This document shows, piece after piece, positions 43,770-51,049 of a DNA stretch of 64,000 nucleotides. The position numbers were made by a program, and so were the translations under genes. Numbering within the stretch: the stretch's first letter is position 1; each line of letters starts with the position of its first letter. A model generated the notes under the pieces. The model was given only the letters and a program-made list of their open reading frames with translations, was not told the origin of the DNA and did not search any database. This stretch comes from Archangium lipolyticum (lineage in GTDB: Bacteria > Myxococcota > Myxococcia > Myxococcales > Myxococcaceae): the NCBI RefSeq assembly GCF_024623785.1, contig NZ_JANKBZ010000006.1, forward strand, positions 62,001 through 126,000. The letters run 5' to 3'.

Positions 43770-44795
43770 ATGCTGCTCACCGCTGTCATCCTCATCGTCG
43801 CGGTCGCGCTCATCTTCGATTTCATCAACGGCTTCCACGACGCGGCCAACTCCATCGCCACCGTGGTGTCCACGCGGGTGCTGTCGCCGAACCTGGCGGT
43901 GGCCTGGGCGGCCTTCTTCAACTTCGTCGCCGCGTTCGGCGGTGGGGTGAAGGTGGCCAACACCATGGGCAAGGGCATCATCGACTTCGAGATGCTGCGC
44001 GCCCAGGGGTCGGAAGCCGTGCTGATGGTCATCTTCTCCGCGCTGATGGGCGCCATCGCCTGGAACCTGCTGACGTGGTGGTGGGGACTGCCCTCCTCGT
44101 CCTCGCACGCGCTGGCCGGGGGAATGATTGGTGCCACGCTGCCGGTGCTCGGCTTCGCCGGGCTGGTGGGCTCGGGCATCGCGAAGATCGCCGCCTTCAT
44201 CGTGCTCTCGCCCTTCATCGGCATGGTGCTCGGCACGGCGCTGATGCTGGTGAGCACGTGGACGGTGCACAAGCAGACGCCCCTGAAGGTGGACACCTGG
44301 TTCCGGCGCCTGCAGCTCGTCTCCTCGGCCATCTTCTCCTACAGCCACGGTACCAATGACGCACAGAAGGTGATGGGCATCATCGCGGTGGTGCTCTTCG
44401 GCACCATCTGGCGGGACCGGACCTTCCACATCGACTGGTGGATGATCATCTCGTGCCACGCGGCCATCGCCCTGGGCACCTTCTTCGGTGGCTGGCGCAT
44501 CGTGAAGACGATGGGGCACAGCCTGACCAAGCTGGCCCCCATCGGCGGCTTCGCCGCGGAGACTGGCGGAGGTGTCACCATCATCGCGCTGGCGAAGCTG
44601 GGCATCCCCGTGTCCACCACGCACACCATCACCGGCGCCATCGTGGGCGTGGGCTCCACCAAGGGCTGGCGCGCGGTGAAGTGGGGCGTGGCCGGCCGCA
44701 TCATCTGGGCCTGGGTTTTCACCATCCCCGCCTCGGCTCTCATGGCCGTGCTGGTCTACGGGCTGTCCCGGCTGGTGGTGATGGTCCTGCGGTGA
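43770..44795 (+). CDS. pit: Pit-type inorganic phosphate transporter
   Basis: A 341-residue permease of about ten helices with the two signature repeats of the PiT family: GFHDAANSIATVVSTRVLS near the N-terminus and SHGTNDAQKVMGIIAVVL in the second half. SSSSHALAGGMIG and STTHTITGAIVGVG are the paired helix-entry loops. It imports metal-phosphate complexes driven by protons. The length is that of compact bacterial Pit proteins. It follows the DUF47 gene by one base. Confidence 0.95.
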   Translation: MLLTAVILIVAVALIFDFINGFHDAANSIATVVSTRVLSPNLAVAWAAFFNFVAAFGGGVKVANTMGKGIIDFEMLRAQGSEAVLMVIFSALMGAIAWNLLTWWWGLPSSSSHALAGGMIGATLPVLGFAGLVGSGIAKIAAFIVLSPFIGMVLGTALMLVSTWTVHKQTPLKVDTWFRRLQLVSSAIFSYSHGTNDAQKVMGIIAVVLFGTIWRDRTFHIDWWMIISCHAAIALGTFFGGWRIVKTMGHSLTKLAPIGGFAAETGGGVTIIALAKLGIPVSTTHTITGAIVGVGSTKGWRAVKWGVAGRIIWAWVFTIPASALMAVLVYGLSRLVVMVLR

Positions 44796-44803
44796 AAGGC
44801 CCG

Positions 44804-44832
44804 CGCGAGGGCATGCGATTCCAGCCCTCGCG
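44804..44832 (+). terminator. Hairpin after pit
   Basis: The stem CGCGAGGGC / GCCCTCGCG (nine bases, 11-base loop) lies nine bases after the pit stop. No T-run follows. It probably marks the end of the phosphate operon before the lipoprotein gene at 44893. Confidence 0.45.
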
Positions 44833-44892
44833 TGGTGTAGAACCGGCGCCCCCCTCCCGCGCCGGGAGCGGGACCGGGAGAGGAAACCGACG

Positions 44893-45486
44893 ATGAACCG
44901 ACTCGCGCTCGTGATGGCACTCGCGCTGCTCGCCGGCTGCGCCACCGTGAAGAACAGCCGCGTCCGCCCCGACTACGAGACCGTGGACAAGACCCAGGTC
45001 AAGCGCCTGGCCGTGGTCACCCAGCCGCTCCCCGACAACATCCAGAAGGTGGGCGAGCTGTGGAGCCTCATCGCCCGCCGCTACGTCAACCAGAACCGCG
45101 ACTTCATCGCCAAGGCCAACATCGCCATCAACGGCAACCCCGAGGACACCTCCTTCAAGGGCCTGTGCGTCGAGGGCATCGAGGGCGTCCTCTGGCTCTC
45201 CCCCTCCGTGACGCGCACCGGCACGGGCGTGGAGGCCGCCGTGAAGGCCCAGTTGCTCCGCTGCCGCGATGGTCAGGAGGTCTGGGGCGCCGAGGCCGCC
45301 GGCAGCTGGCCCTCCGAGGACGACCGCTACAAGGAGCTCACCGCCCAGTACTCCACCGAGCTCGGCCCCGACGTCACCCCCTACGTCGCCCCCACCTTCC
45401 GGCTCCTCAGCGCCACCCTCGACACCCTCCCCCGCCCGCAGCTCGGCGAGAGCGATGTCGAGGAGAAGATCGAGCTCGGGGAGTAG
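44893..45486 (+). CDS. Lipoprotein of a myxobacterial family
   Basis: A 197-residue lipoprotein; the signal ends LALLAGC (Cys16). The mature part begins with TVKNSRVRPDYE, then KTQVKRLAVVTQPLPD and SLIARRYVNQNRDFIAKAN. This pattern recalls the MXAN_6521/LA_1396-type lipoproteins, but I am not certain of that match. Function is unknown. The sequence GAGAGGAAACCGACG lies before the ATG. The MgtC-like gene follows after five bases, so the two are co-transcribed. Confidence 0.65.
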   Translation: MNRLALVMALALLAGCATVKNSRVRPDYETVDKTQVKRLAVVTQPLPDNIQKVGELWSLIARRYVNQNRDFIAKANIAINGNPEDTSFKGLCVEGIEGVLWLSPSVTRTGTGVEAAVKAQLLRCRDGQEVWGAEAAGSWPSEDDRYKELTAQYSTELGPDVTPYVAPTFRLLSATLDTLPRPQLGESDVEEKIELGE

Positions 45487-45491
45487 CCCTC

Positions 45492-46004
45492 ATGGTGGAC
45501 CAGGGCACCGCCGTCCTCCGGCTCTGCATCGCCTTCGGTCTCGCGTTCGCGCTCGGCCTCGAGCGCGAGCTGCGCGGGCAGGGGGCCGGGCTGCGCACGC
45601 ACATCCTCGTCAGCCTCGGCTCCTGCCTCTTCACCCTGTGCAGCCTCTTCGCCGCGCCACCGCTCGACGTGGACACGCCCCAGGAGGTCCGGGCCGACAT
45701 CACCCGCATCGCCAGCCAGGTCGTCGTCGGCATCGGCTTCCTCGGTGGTGGCACCATCCTCCGCCACGGCGCCACCGTGAAGGGTCTCACCACCGCCGCC
45801 AACCTGTGGCTCACCGCCTCCGTCGGGCTCGCCGTCGGGCTCGGGTTCCCTCTCGTCGCCGCGGCCACCACCGGGCTCGCCCTCTTCACCCTGGTCGGTC
45901 TCCGCTTCTTCGAGCGCGCCATCCTCCACGTCCGCAAGCGGTACCGGCTCACCGCCGACAGCGACACTTCCGCCCAGGGAGGGAATCAGAAGGAGGGAGA
46001 GTAG
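45492..46004 (+). CDS. MgtC/SapB-family membrane protein
   Basis: A 170-residue protein with four or five helices and the family elements LRLCIAFGLAFALGLERELR, GLRTHILVSLGSCLFTL, GIGFLGGGTILRHGATVKGLTTAANLW and the C-terminal FERAILHVRKR. MgtC proteins act in magnesium- and phosphate-limited growth and in virulence by modulating ATP synthase or kinases; simple SapB-type members like this one have no C-terminal regulatory domain. It begins five bases after the lipoprotein gene. Confidence 0.85.
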   Translation: MVDQGTAVLRLCIAFGLAFALGLERELRGQGAGLRTHILVSLGSCLFTLCSLFAAPPLDVDTPQEVRADITRIASQVVVGIGFLGGGTILRHGATVKGLTTAANLWLTASVGLAVGLGFPLVAAATTGLALFTLVGLRFFERAILHVRKRYRLTADSDTSAQGGNQKEGE

Positions 46005-46078
46005 GGCTCGCCAGGGCCCGGCACCTGGGCCGCCAGGGCTCACATCGGGTGTGACTCGGGGGCAACCCGGGAGGAGCA

Positions 46079-46115
46079 ATACCCTCACCCCGTCCCTCTC
46101 CCAGAGGGAGAGGGG
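46079..46115 (+). repeat. Dispersed palindromic repeat, copy 4
   Basis: ATACCCTCACCCCGT then CCCTCTCCCAGAGGGAGAGGGG, the most perfect copy. It lies between the convergent MgtC-like gene and ptsI, 75 bases after the former. The arms CCCTCTCCC / GGGAGAGGG form a nine-base stem with a three-base loop. Confidence 0.85.
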
Positions 46116-46144
46116 TTGTTGGGTGGATGGGTAGACAGGGCTCG

Positions 46145-47908
46145 TCAGTCCAGCGAGGCGAAACGCTTGTCCATCTCCGTCCGGATGAAGCGCTCGATTT
46201 CTTCCGCCGTCGTCAGATCCATCGCCGTCTCGAGCATCTGCTGCGCCTCCACCCGGCTCGTCTGCCGGATGAAGCTCTTCACCGTCGGAATCTGTCCCGC
46301 CGTCATCGACAGCTCGTCGAAGCCCAGTGCCAACAGCACCAGCGCGTACACCGGGTCTCCCGCCATCTCCCCGCACATCGCCACCGGGATTCCCGCGTCC
46401 TTCGCCGCCGTCACGATGCTCTTGAGCGAGCGCAGCACCGACAGGTGCAACGGCTTGTACAGGTACGCCACGTCCCGGTTCTGCCGGTCGATCGCCAGCG
46501 AGTATTGGATGAGGTCGTTCGTCCCCACCGAGAAGAAGTCCGCCTCCTGCGCCAGCCGGTCCGCGATGAGCGCCGCGCTCGGCGTCTCCACCATGATGCC
46601 CACCGGGAAGCGTTTGCCGAGCGGCACCCCCGCGCGCCCCAGCTCCGTGCGGCAGGCCTCCAGCTCGCTCCGCGCCTCGCGCAGCTCGCTCATCCCGCAG
46701 ATGAGCGGGAACATCATCCGCATGTTCCCGTGCACGCTCGCCCGCAGCAGCGCCCTGAGCTGCACCCGGAACAACTCCCGGTTGGCCAGGCAGTAGCGGA
46801 TGGCTCGCAAGCCCATCGCCGGGTTGGGCTCCTTCTCGTGCTTGCCCTTCCCCGGCACCTTGTCTCCGCCCAGGTCCAACGTGCGGATGGTGACCGGCCT
46901 GCCTCCCATCATCTCCAGCACCTGCCGGTACGCCCGGTAGTGCTCCTCCTCCGTCGGCGGGCTCTTGCGGTCCAGGAACATGAACTCGGTGCGGTACAGG
47001 CCAATGCCCTCCGCGCCGTGGTCCAGCAGCGATTGGATTTCCTCCGGGAACTCGATGTTTCCCACCAGCCGCATGCGGAAGCCGTCCGTGCTCTGCGCCG
47101 GCAGATCCTTCTCCGACAACGCCCGCGCCTCGCTCTCCTGGTGCCGGCGCATCGTCTCGTGGAAGAGCGCGAGCTGGTCCTCCGTGGGGTTCACCAGGAT
47201 GATGCCCCTGGCCCCGTCCATCGCCACCAGGTCGCCCGGGGAGATCTGCTCGCTGGCCCGGCCAGCTCCCACCACCGCCGGCGTCGAGCGGGCGCGCGCC
47301 ACGATGGCCGTGTGGCTCGTCTGCCCGCCCAGGTCCGTGACGAAGCCCGCCACCCGCCCGCTGCGCGCCATCAGCGCCGCGTCCGCCGGCGACAGGTCGT
47401 GCGCCACCACCACCGCGTGGTCCGGCAGCGTCACCTCCTCGTCCACCACCTGCCCCAGCAGGTTGCGCACCACCCGGTCCGCCACGTACTCCACGTCCGA
47501 GCGCCGCTCCCGGAAGTACTCGTCCGGGATGTTGTCGAAGAGGTGCTTGAGCTTGCGCGCCACCCTCCTCACCGCCCACTCCGCGTTGATGCGGTCCTCC
47601 ACGATGAGCCGGTTCACCTCGTCCACGAACATCGGATCGTGGAGCATCAACCGGTGCGCCTCGAGGATGAGCGCGTGCTCGGGGCCTTCCGTCTTGGAGA
47701 TCTGCTCCTTGAGCTCGGACAGCTGGCGGTCGGACAGCTCCAGCGCCGTCTTCATCCGCATGCGCTCGGGGTCGACCTCGGCCTCGGCCAGCCGAAGCTT
47801 GGGCGTGCGCACCCGCTTGCGATCCAGGATGTAGGCGTGGCCCACCGCCACGCCCGGGGAGGCGCCGATGCCCTTCAGACTCAACGTGGGGGTGGCCTGG
47901 CTGCTCAC
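46145..47908 (-). CDS. ptsI: PTS enzyme I (PEP-protein phosphotransferase)
   Basis: A 587-residue EI that transfers phosphate from PEP to HPr. Elements are the N-terminal KGIGASPGVAVGHAYIL, the phospho-histidine loop DLGGQTSHTAIVARA, the swivel GIGLYRTEFMFLDR, and the PEP-binding PGKGKHEKEPNPAMGLRAIR, GIMVETPSA, FFSVGTNDLIQYSLAIDR and VAMCGEMAGDP. The start is a GTG at 47908 just after AAGGAA; a longer frame upstream runs into HPr and is not coding. It is the last gene of the six-gene PTS operon. Confidence 0.97.
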   Translation of the reverse strand: MSSQATPTLSLKGIGASPGVAVGHAYILDRKRVRTPKLRLAEAEVDPERMRMKTALELSDRQLSELKEQISKTEGPEHALILEAHRLMLHDPMFVDEVNRLIVEDRINAEWAVRRVARKLKHLFDNIPDEYFRERRSDVEYVADRVVRNLLGQVVDEEVTLPDHAVVVAHDLSPADAALMARSGRVAGFVTDLGGQTSHTAIVARARSTPAVVGAGRASEQISPGDLVAMDGARGIILVNPTEDQLALFHETMRRHQESEARALSEKDLPAQSTDGFRMRLVGNIEFPEEIQSLLDHGAEGIGLYRTEFMFLDRKSPPTEEEHYRAYRQVLEMMGGRPVTIRTLDLGGDKVPGKGKHEKEPNPAMGLRAIRYCLANRELFRVQLRALLRASVHGNMRMMFPLICGMSELREARSELEACRTELGRAGVPLGKRFPVGIMVETPSAALIADRLAQEADFFSVGTNDLIQYSLAIDRQNRDVAYLYKPLHLSVLRSLKSIVTAAKDAGIPVAMCGEMAGDPVYALVLLALGFDELSMTAGQIPTVKSFIRQTSRVEAQQMLETAMDLTTAEEIERFIRTEMDKRFASLD

Positions 47909-47949
47909 GGTTCCTTCTTCGTCTGCGGCGACTCGCCGCGCGGGGTTGG

Positions 47950-48228
47950 TCACTTCGACTCGCCGAACCTGTTGGCGATGAGCTTCTGGATGTCCTGCAG
48001 GCACGCCTCGGCGTCCTCGCCCTTGCACGTCACCGTCACGTGCATGCCCTGTGCGGCCGCCAGCATCAGCACGCCCATGATGGACTTGGCATTGGCCTTC
48101 TGGCCCTCGCACAAGAGCGTCACCTCACTCTTGTAACGGTTGGCCACTTGCACCAACTGCGCCGCCGCCCGGGCATGCAGCCCGAGCGCGTTGATGATTT
48201 CAAATGTCCCTTCGGCCACACTCGACAT
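47950..48228 (-). CDS. ptsH: PTS phosphocarrier HPr
   Basis: A 92-residue HPr with the active-site His18 in NALGLHARAAAQLVQ and the regulatory Ser49 in NAKSIMGVLMLAAAQG. Because the Ser site is conserved and an HPr kinase gene lies upstream at 54640-55605, HPr(Ser-P) control is likely. It lies between the IID gene and ptsI. Confidence 0.96.
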   Translation of the reverse strand: MSSVAEGTFEIINALGLHARAAAQLVQVANRYKSEVTLLCEGQKANAKSIMGVLMLAAAQGMHVTVTCKGEDAEACLQDIQKLIANRFGESK

Positions 48229-48251
48229 TGCCAGTCCCTATTCTCCCTCTT

Positions 48252-49019
48252 CTAAAGGAAGGCTCCGGCCGCACAGGCAAGGCCCGCGGCGAGGTAGAGC
48301 ACCACGTAGTTGGGAACCCGACGCGACACCAGAAAGTAGGACAGTACCCCCAGGGCCAGGCAGCCCGCGGACAACAGGGGCGCGAACCGGCCCCCCGCGT
48401 TGGCGCCGAAGGTGACCGCCAGCCAGGCGGCCAGCCCGCCAGCACACGCCGCCGCCACCGCCCGCAGCCGGGCGCCCCGGGTGGGGAGGTTGGCCCGCGC
48501 CACCGCCTCCACCAGCCTGTCCCCCAGCGACAGTCCCAGCAAGTACAGCCGGGCGCGGAGCGTCAGGTGGACGAGGTTGTAGAGGAAGAGGAAGAGCACC
48601 GCCGCCCACGCCGCCAGCACCGGCACCAGCGCCGCGCACACCGCCCCCGTCGCCGGCTTGAGCGACAGCCAGAAGAAGCCGTCCCCCAGCGCCGCCAGCG
48701 GGCCCATGAGCGCCGCCTTGAAGGCCACCACCTTGTCCGGCGGCTCCTCGCCCCGGGCAATCCGCTGCTCGTGGTAGAGGACGCCTCCCACGATGGCCGC
48801 CGCCACGTAGGGGTGGGTGTTGAAGAAGACCAGGTGGCGGCGCACCGCCGTCTCCAGGTCCTGCTTCTCCGGATAGAGCCGCTCCAGGGCCGGGTAGAGG
48901 GCGTAGGCCAGCCCCAGGTTCTGCATGCCCTGCGGGTTCCACGAGGCCTGCAGGAAGAGCGAGCGCAGGAAGACGCGCAGCAGCACTCCCCGGCTGAGCG
49001 GCGGGCTGGCCACGCTCAT
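48252..49019 (-). CDS. Mannose-family PTS component IID
   Basis: A 255-residue membrane protein with the IID signature LFLQASWNPQGMQNLGLAYALYP and HLVFFNTHPYVAAAIVGGVLYHE, AALMGPLAALGDGFFWLSLKP, and a helical C-terminus. It starts at the ATG at 49019, which overlaps the IIC stop (ATGA); another ATG two codons earlier (49025) is possible. With IIC it forms the sugar channel. Confidence 0.92.
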   Translation of the reverse strand: MSVASPPLSRGVLLRVFLRSLFLQASWNPQGMQNLGLAYALYPALERLYPEKQDLETAVRRHLVFFNTHPYVAAAIVGGVLYHEQRIARGEEPPDKVVAFKAALMGPLAALGDGFFWLSLKPATGAVCAALVPVLAAWAAVLFLFLYNLVHLTLRARLYLLGLSLGDRLVEAVARANLPTRGARLRAVAAACAGGLAAWLAVTFGANAGGRFAPLLSAGCLALGVLSYFLVSRRVPNYVVLYLAAGLACAAGAFL

Positions 49020-49735
49020 GAACATCCCCGCAGGGTGGTGAGGAGGACGACCACCCCGGTGACGACGGCGGCACCCACGCCGGCGTACACGGGGGCGCGC
49101 CGGGCATGGCTGCCCTTCGCGGCGAGAGAGGCAGCCACCGAGGCCATGGCCGGGTAGGCCCACGCCAGGCCGCGCAGCAGGGGCAGGGGCATCCGCTCCA
49201 GCAGCGGCCCGATGAAGAAGCCCGCCAGCGCGCACGAGGCCGTCATCGCCCCGAAGAGGACGAAGTGGGGCCACATGCCCCAGAGGTTCTGCTGCATGGC
49301 CCGGGTGAGCTGGCCGGCTTCGGCCGAGGCCATGGCCTTGCGGGCCAGCCGCGCCGAGTAGCGCTCCAGGCCCCGGTCCACCCGCTGCCCCACGCGCCCC
49401 AGTCCCACGAAGAGGAGCACCGCGAGCGACCAGAGGGCCGGGGTGGAGCCCGCGCCAGTGGCCGCCGCCATGGTGGCCGCCGCCGCCGAGGTGCCGGTGG
49501 CCGACAGCGTGTCGTTGTCCGGCAACGAGGCGCCCAGGTTCGCCGTCCCCAGGTGGAAGAGCTCCAGCAGCATGCCCACGAAGAGGCCCGAGGGCACGTC
49601 GTTGAGCAGCAGCCCCATGACGGTGGCCGACACCAGGGGACGGGAGAACATGGCCTGGAGGAAGGCCTTGCGCTCCACCGCGACGAGGCCGCCCCAGACG
49701 CCAGCGAGCGCCACCTGGGTCCAGCCCACGCTCAC
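49016..49735 (-). CDS. Mannose-family PTS component IIC
   Basis: A 239-residue membrane protein, GTG start at 49735, four bases after the IIB stop. The elements VWGGLVAVERKAFLQAMFSR, TVMGLLLNDVPSGLFVGMLLELFHLGTANLGASLPDND and an even series of helices match the IIC (AgaC/ManY-like) family. It overlaps the IID gene by four bases. The sugar substrate cannot be read. Confidence 0.9.
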   Translation of the reverse strand: MSVGWTQVALAGVWGGLVAVERKAFLQAMFSRPLVSATVMGLLLNDVPSGLFVGMLLELFHLGTANLGASLPDNDTLSATGTSAAAATMAAATGAGSTPALWSLAVLLFVGLGRVGQRVDRGLERYSARLARKAMASAEAGQLTRAMQQNLWGMWPHFVLFGAMTASCALAGFFIGPLLERMPLPLLRGLAWAYPAMASVAASLAAKGSHARRAPVYAGVGAAVVTGVVVLLTTLRGCS

Positions 49736-49739
49736 GAAC

Positions 49740-50225
49740 TCACCCGGCCTTTCCCCAGCGCTCTTGCAGCTCCGGCAGCTCCACCGGCTTCTCCACCGGC
49801 ACCGCCCTCGCCTCCACCCGTACCCCCTCGCCCGCCAGCCGCTGCAACGCCTGCAGCTCCGACTCGGCCAGGAAGACGGACGGGGACACCTGCCGCCGGC
49901 CCGTCCCGAAGTGCACGTTGCCCAGGTTGAGCTGATCCACCTTCAGCCCGTGCGCCTGGGCGAAGGGGACCGCCGCCACGTCCCGCAGCAGCACCAGCGT
50001 CTTCACCGCATCCTTCGAGATGCCCGCGAAGTCCACCTGCGCCAGGGGAAGAATCTGCACCTCGATGGCGCTCTGCACCGCCAGGGCCATGGCGGCACGC
50101 ACCAGCGGGCTCGAGGCCGCCTCGTCGTCAGCGACGACGACGCGCGAGACCTTCAGGTGGGGGAGCCAGGCCTCGACGACCTGACCATGGATGAGGCGGT
50201 TGTCGACGCGGACCAGGGTGATCAC
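49740..50225 (-). CDS. Mannose-family PTS component IIB
   Basis: A 161-residue IIB with the phospho-acceptor His13 in VRVDNRLIHGQVVEAW and the conserved VVVADDEAA, LVLLRD and QLNLGNVHFGTGRR segments. It uses a GTG start at 50225. It passes phosphate from IIA to the sugar (usually during transport), or to a regulatory target if the system is not a transporter. Confidence 0.93.
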   Translation of the reverse strand: MITLVRVDNRLIHGQVVEAWLPHLKVSRVVVADDEAASSPLVRAAMALAVQSAIEVQILPLAQVDFAGISKDAVKTLVLLRDVAAVPFAQAHGLKVDQLNLGNVHFGTGRRQVSPSVFLAESELQALQRLAGEGVRVEARAVPVEKPVELPELQERWGKAG

Positions 50226-50258
50226 GGCAGACTCGAATCGCCCACCCTTGGGGGGCCG

Positions 50259-50705
50259 TCAAGTTCGCGGCACGTCCTGCTGACGCTGCTGGGCCTCTCG
50301 CAACAGGGCCGACGCACAGGTGATGTTGCGCTGACCATAGGAAGCCAACTGCGTGGCCATCTCCGGCAACGGCAGCTCCTCGGAACGCAGGGAGTTGGCC
50401 TTCAGGAGCATGGGAAGATTGACGCCCGCGAGCACTTCCAGCTTACCCGACTGGCAGCGCTCCGAACACATCATCAGCGACTCCTTGCAGGGAGTGCCGC
50501 CGAAGAGGTCGGCCATGACGATGACGCCATCGCCCTGGTCCACGCCGCTGACCGCCTGCCTCATCTTCACCCGGAGATCCTCCACCGAGGTCCCAGGCTC
50601 GATGTTGCAGGTCGCCACCGCGGGCAGCTTGCCCACGATCTGCTCAGCGGTCGCCACCAGCTCGTCCGCCAGACGTCCGTGCGATGCCACTACGAGGCCG
50701 ACCAT
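50259..50705 (-). CDS. Mannose-family PTS component IIA
   Basis: A 148-residue IIA with active-site His9 in MVGLVVASHGRLADEL and the conserved VIVMADLFGGTPCKESLM and VLAGVNLPMLLKA segments of the ManX-type fold. ATG 50705 has GAGAGG six bases ahead; a GTG two codons earlier is also in frame. It is the first gene of the PTS operon. The 344-base gap upstream (50706-51049) holds no gene and should contain the promoter; a TGGCAC-like half of a sigma-54 site occurs there but on the wrong strand. Confidence 0.92.
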   Translation of the reverse strand: MVGLVVASHGRLADELVATAEQIVGKLPAVATCNIEPGTSVEDLRVKMRQAVSGVDQGDGVIVMADLFGGTPCKESLMMCSERCQSGKLEVLAGVNLPMLLKANSLRSEELPLPEMATQLASYGQRNITCASALLREAQQRQQDVPRT

Positions 50706-51049
50706 GATCACCTCTCACCAGCCCCCCCGGGCTGCCTGACTACGCCTGAATGGTGCGATGCGCAACCCCCACCGAAAGTTTCCGCTGGCACCCAAGCCTG
50801 CTCCCTACCCCATCCCACCTCCCCTTGCAGGAAGAACGTAAGACAGGTCCCGCTCCACCGCCCGCAATTTCACCGCCCAGGAAACGAAGGGCTGTCGGCT
50901 GCCAGACGAGGAAGCAGTACGGGCAGGCGGGAAGGACCCTCCTTCCCCGCGCATCGTCCTCTCGACCAGAAGGAGCGCCATGGGCAGGGGTGTGAGGACG
51001 GAGGTGCAGGACGCGGGTGTGGCCCCCATGTCGGTGGGCGAGCGAGGGC

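Noticed and set aside
50786-50803. TGGCAC-like sigma-54 promoter
   Set aside because: It is on the + strand, with no + strand gene downstream, and the GC element is CCTGC rather than TTGC.
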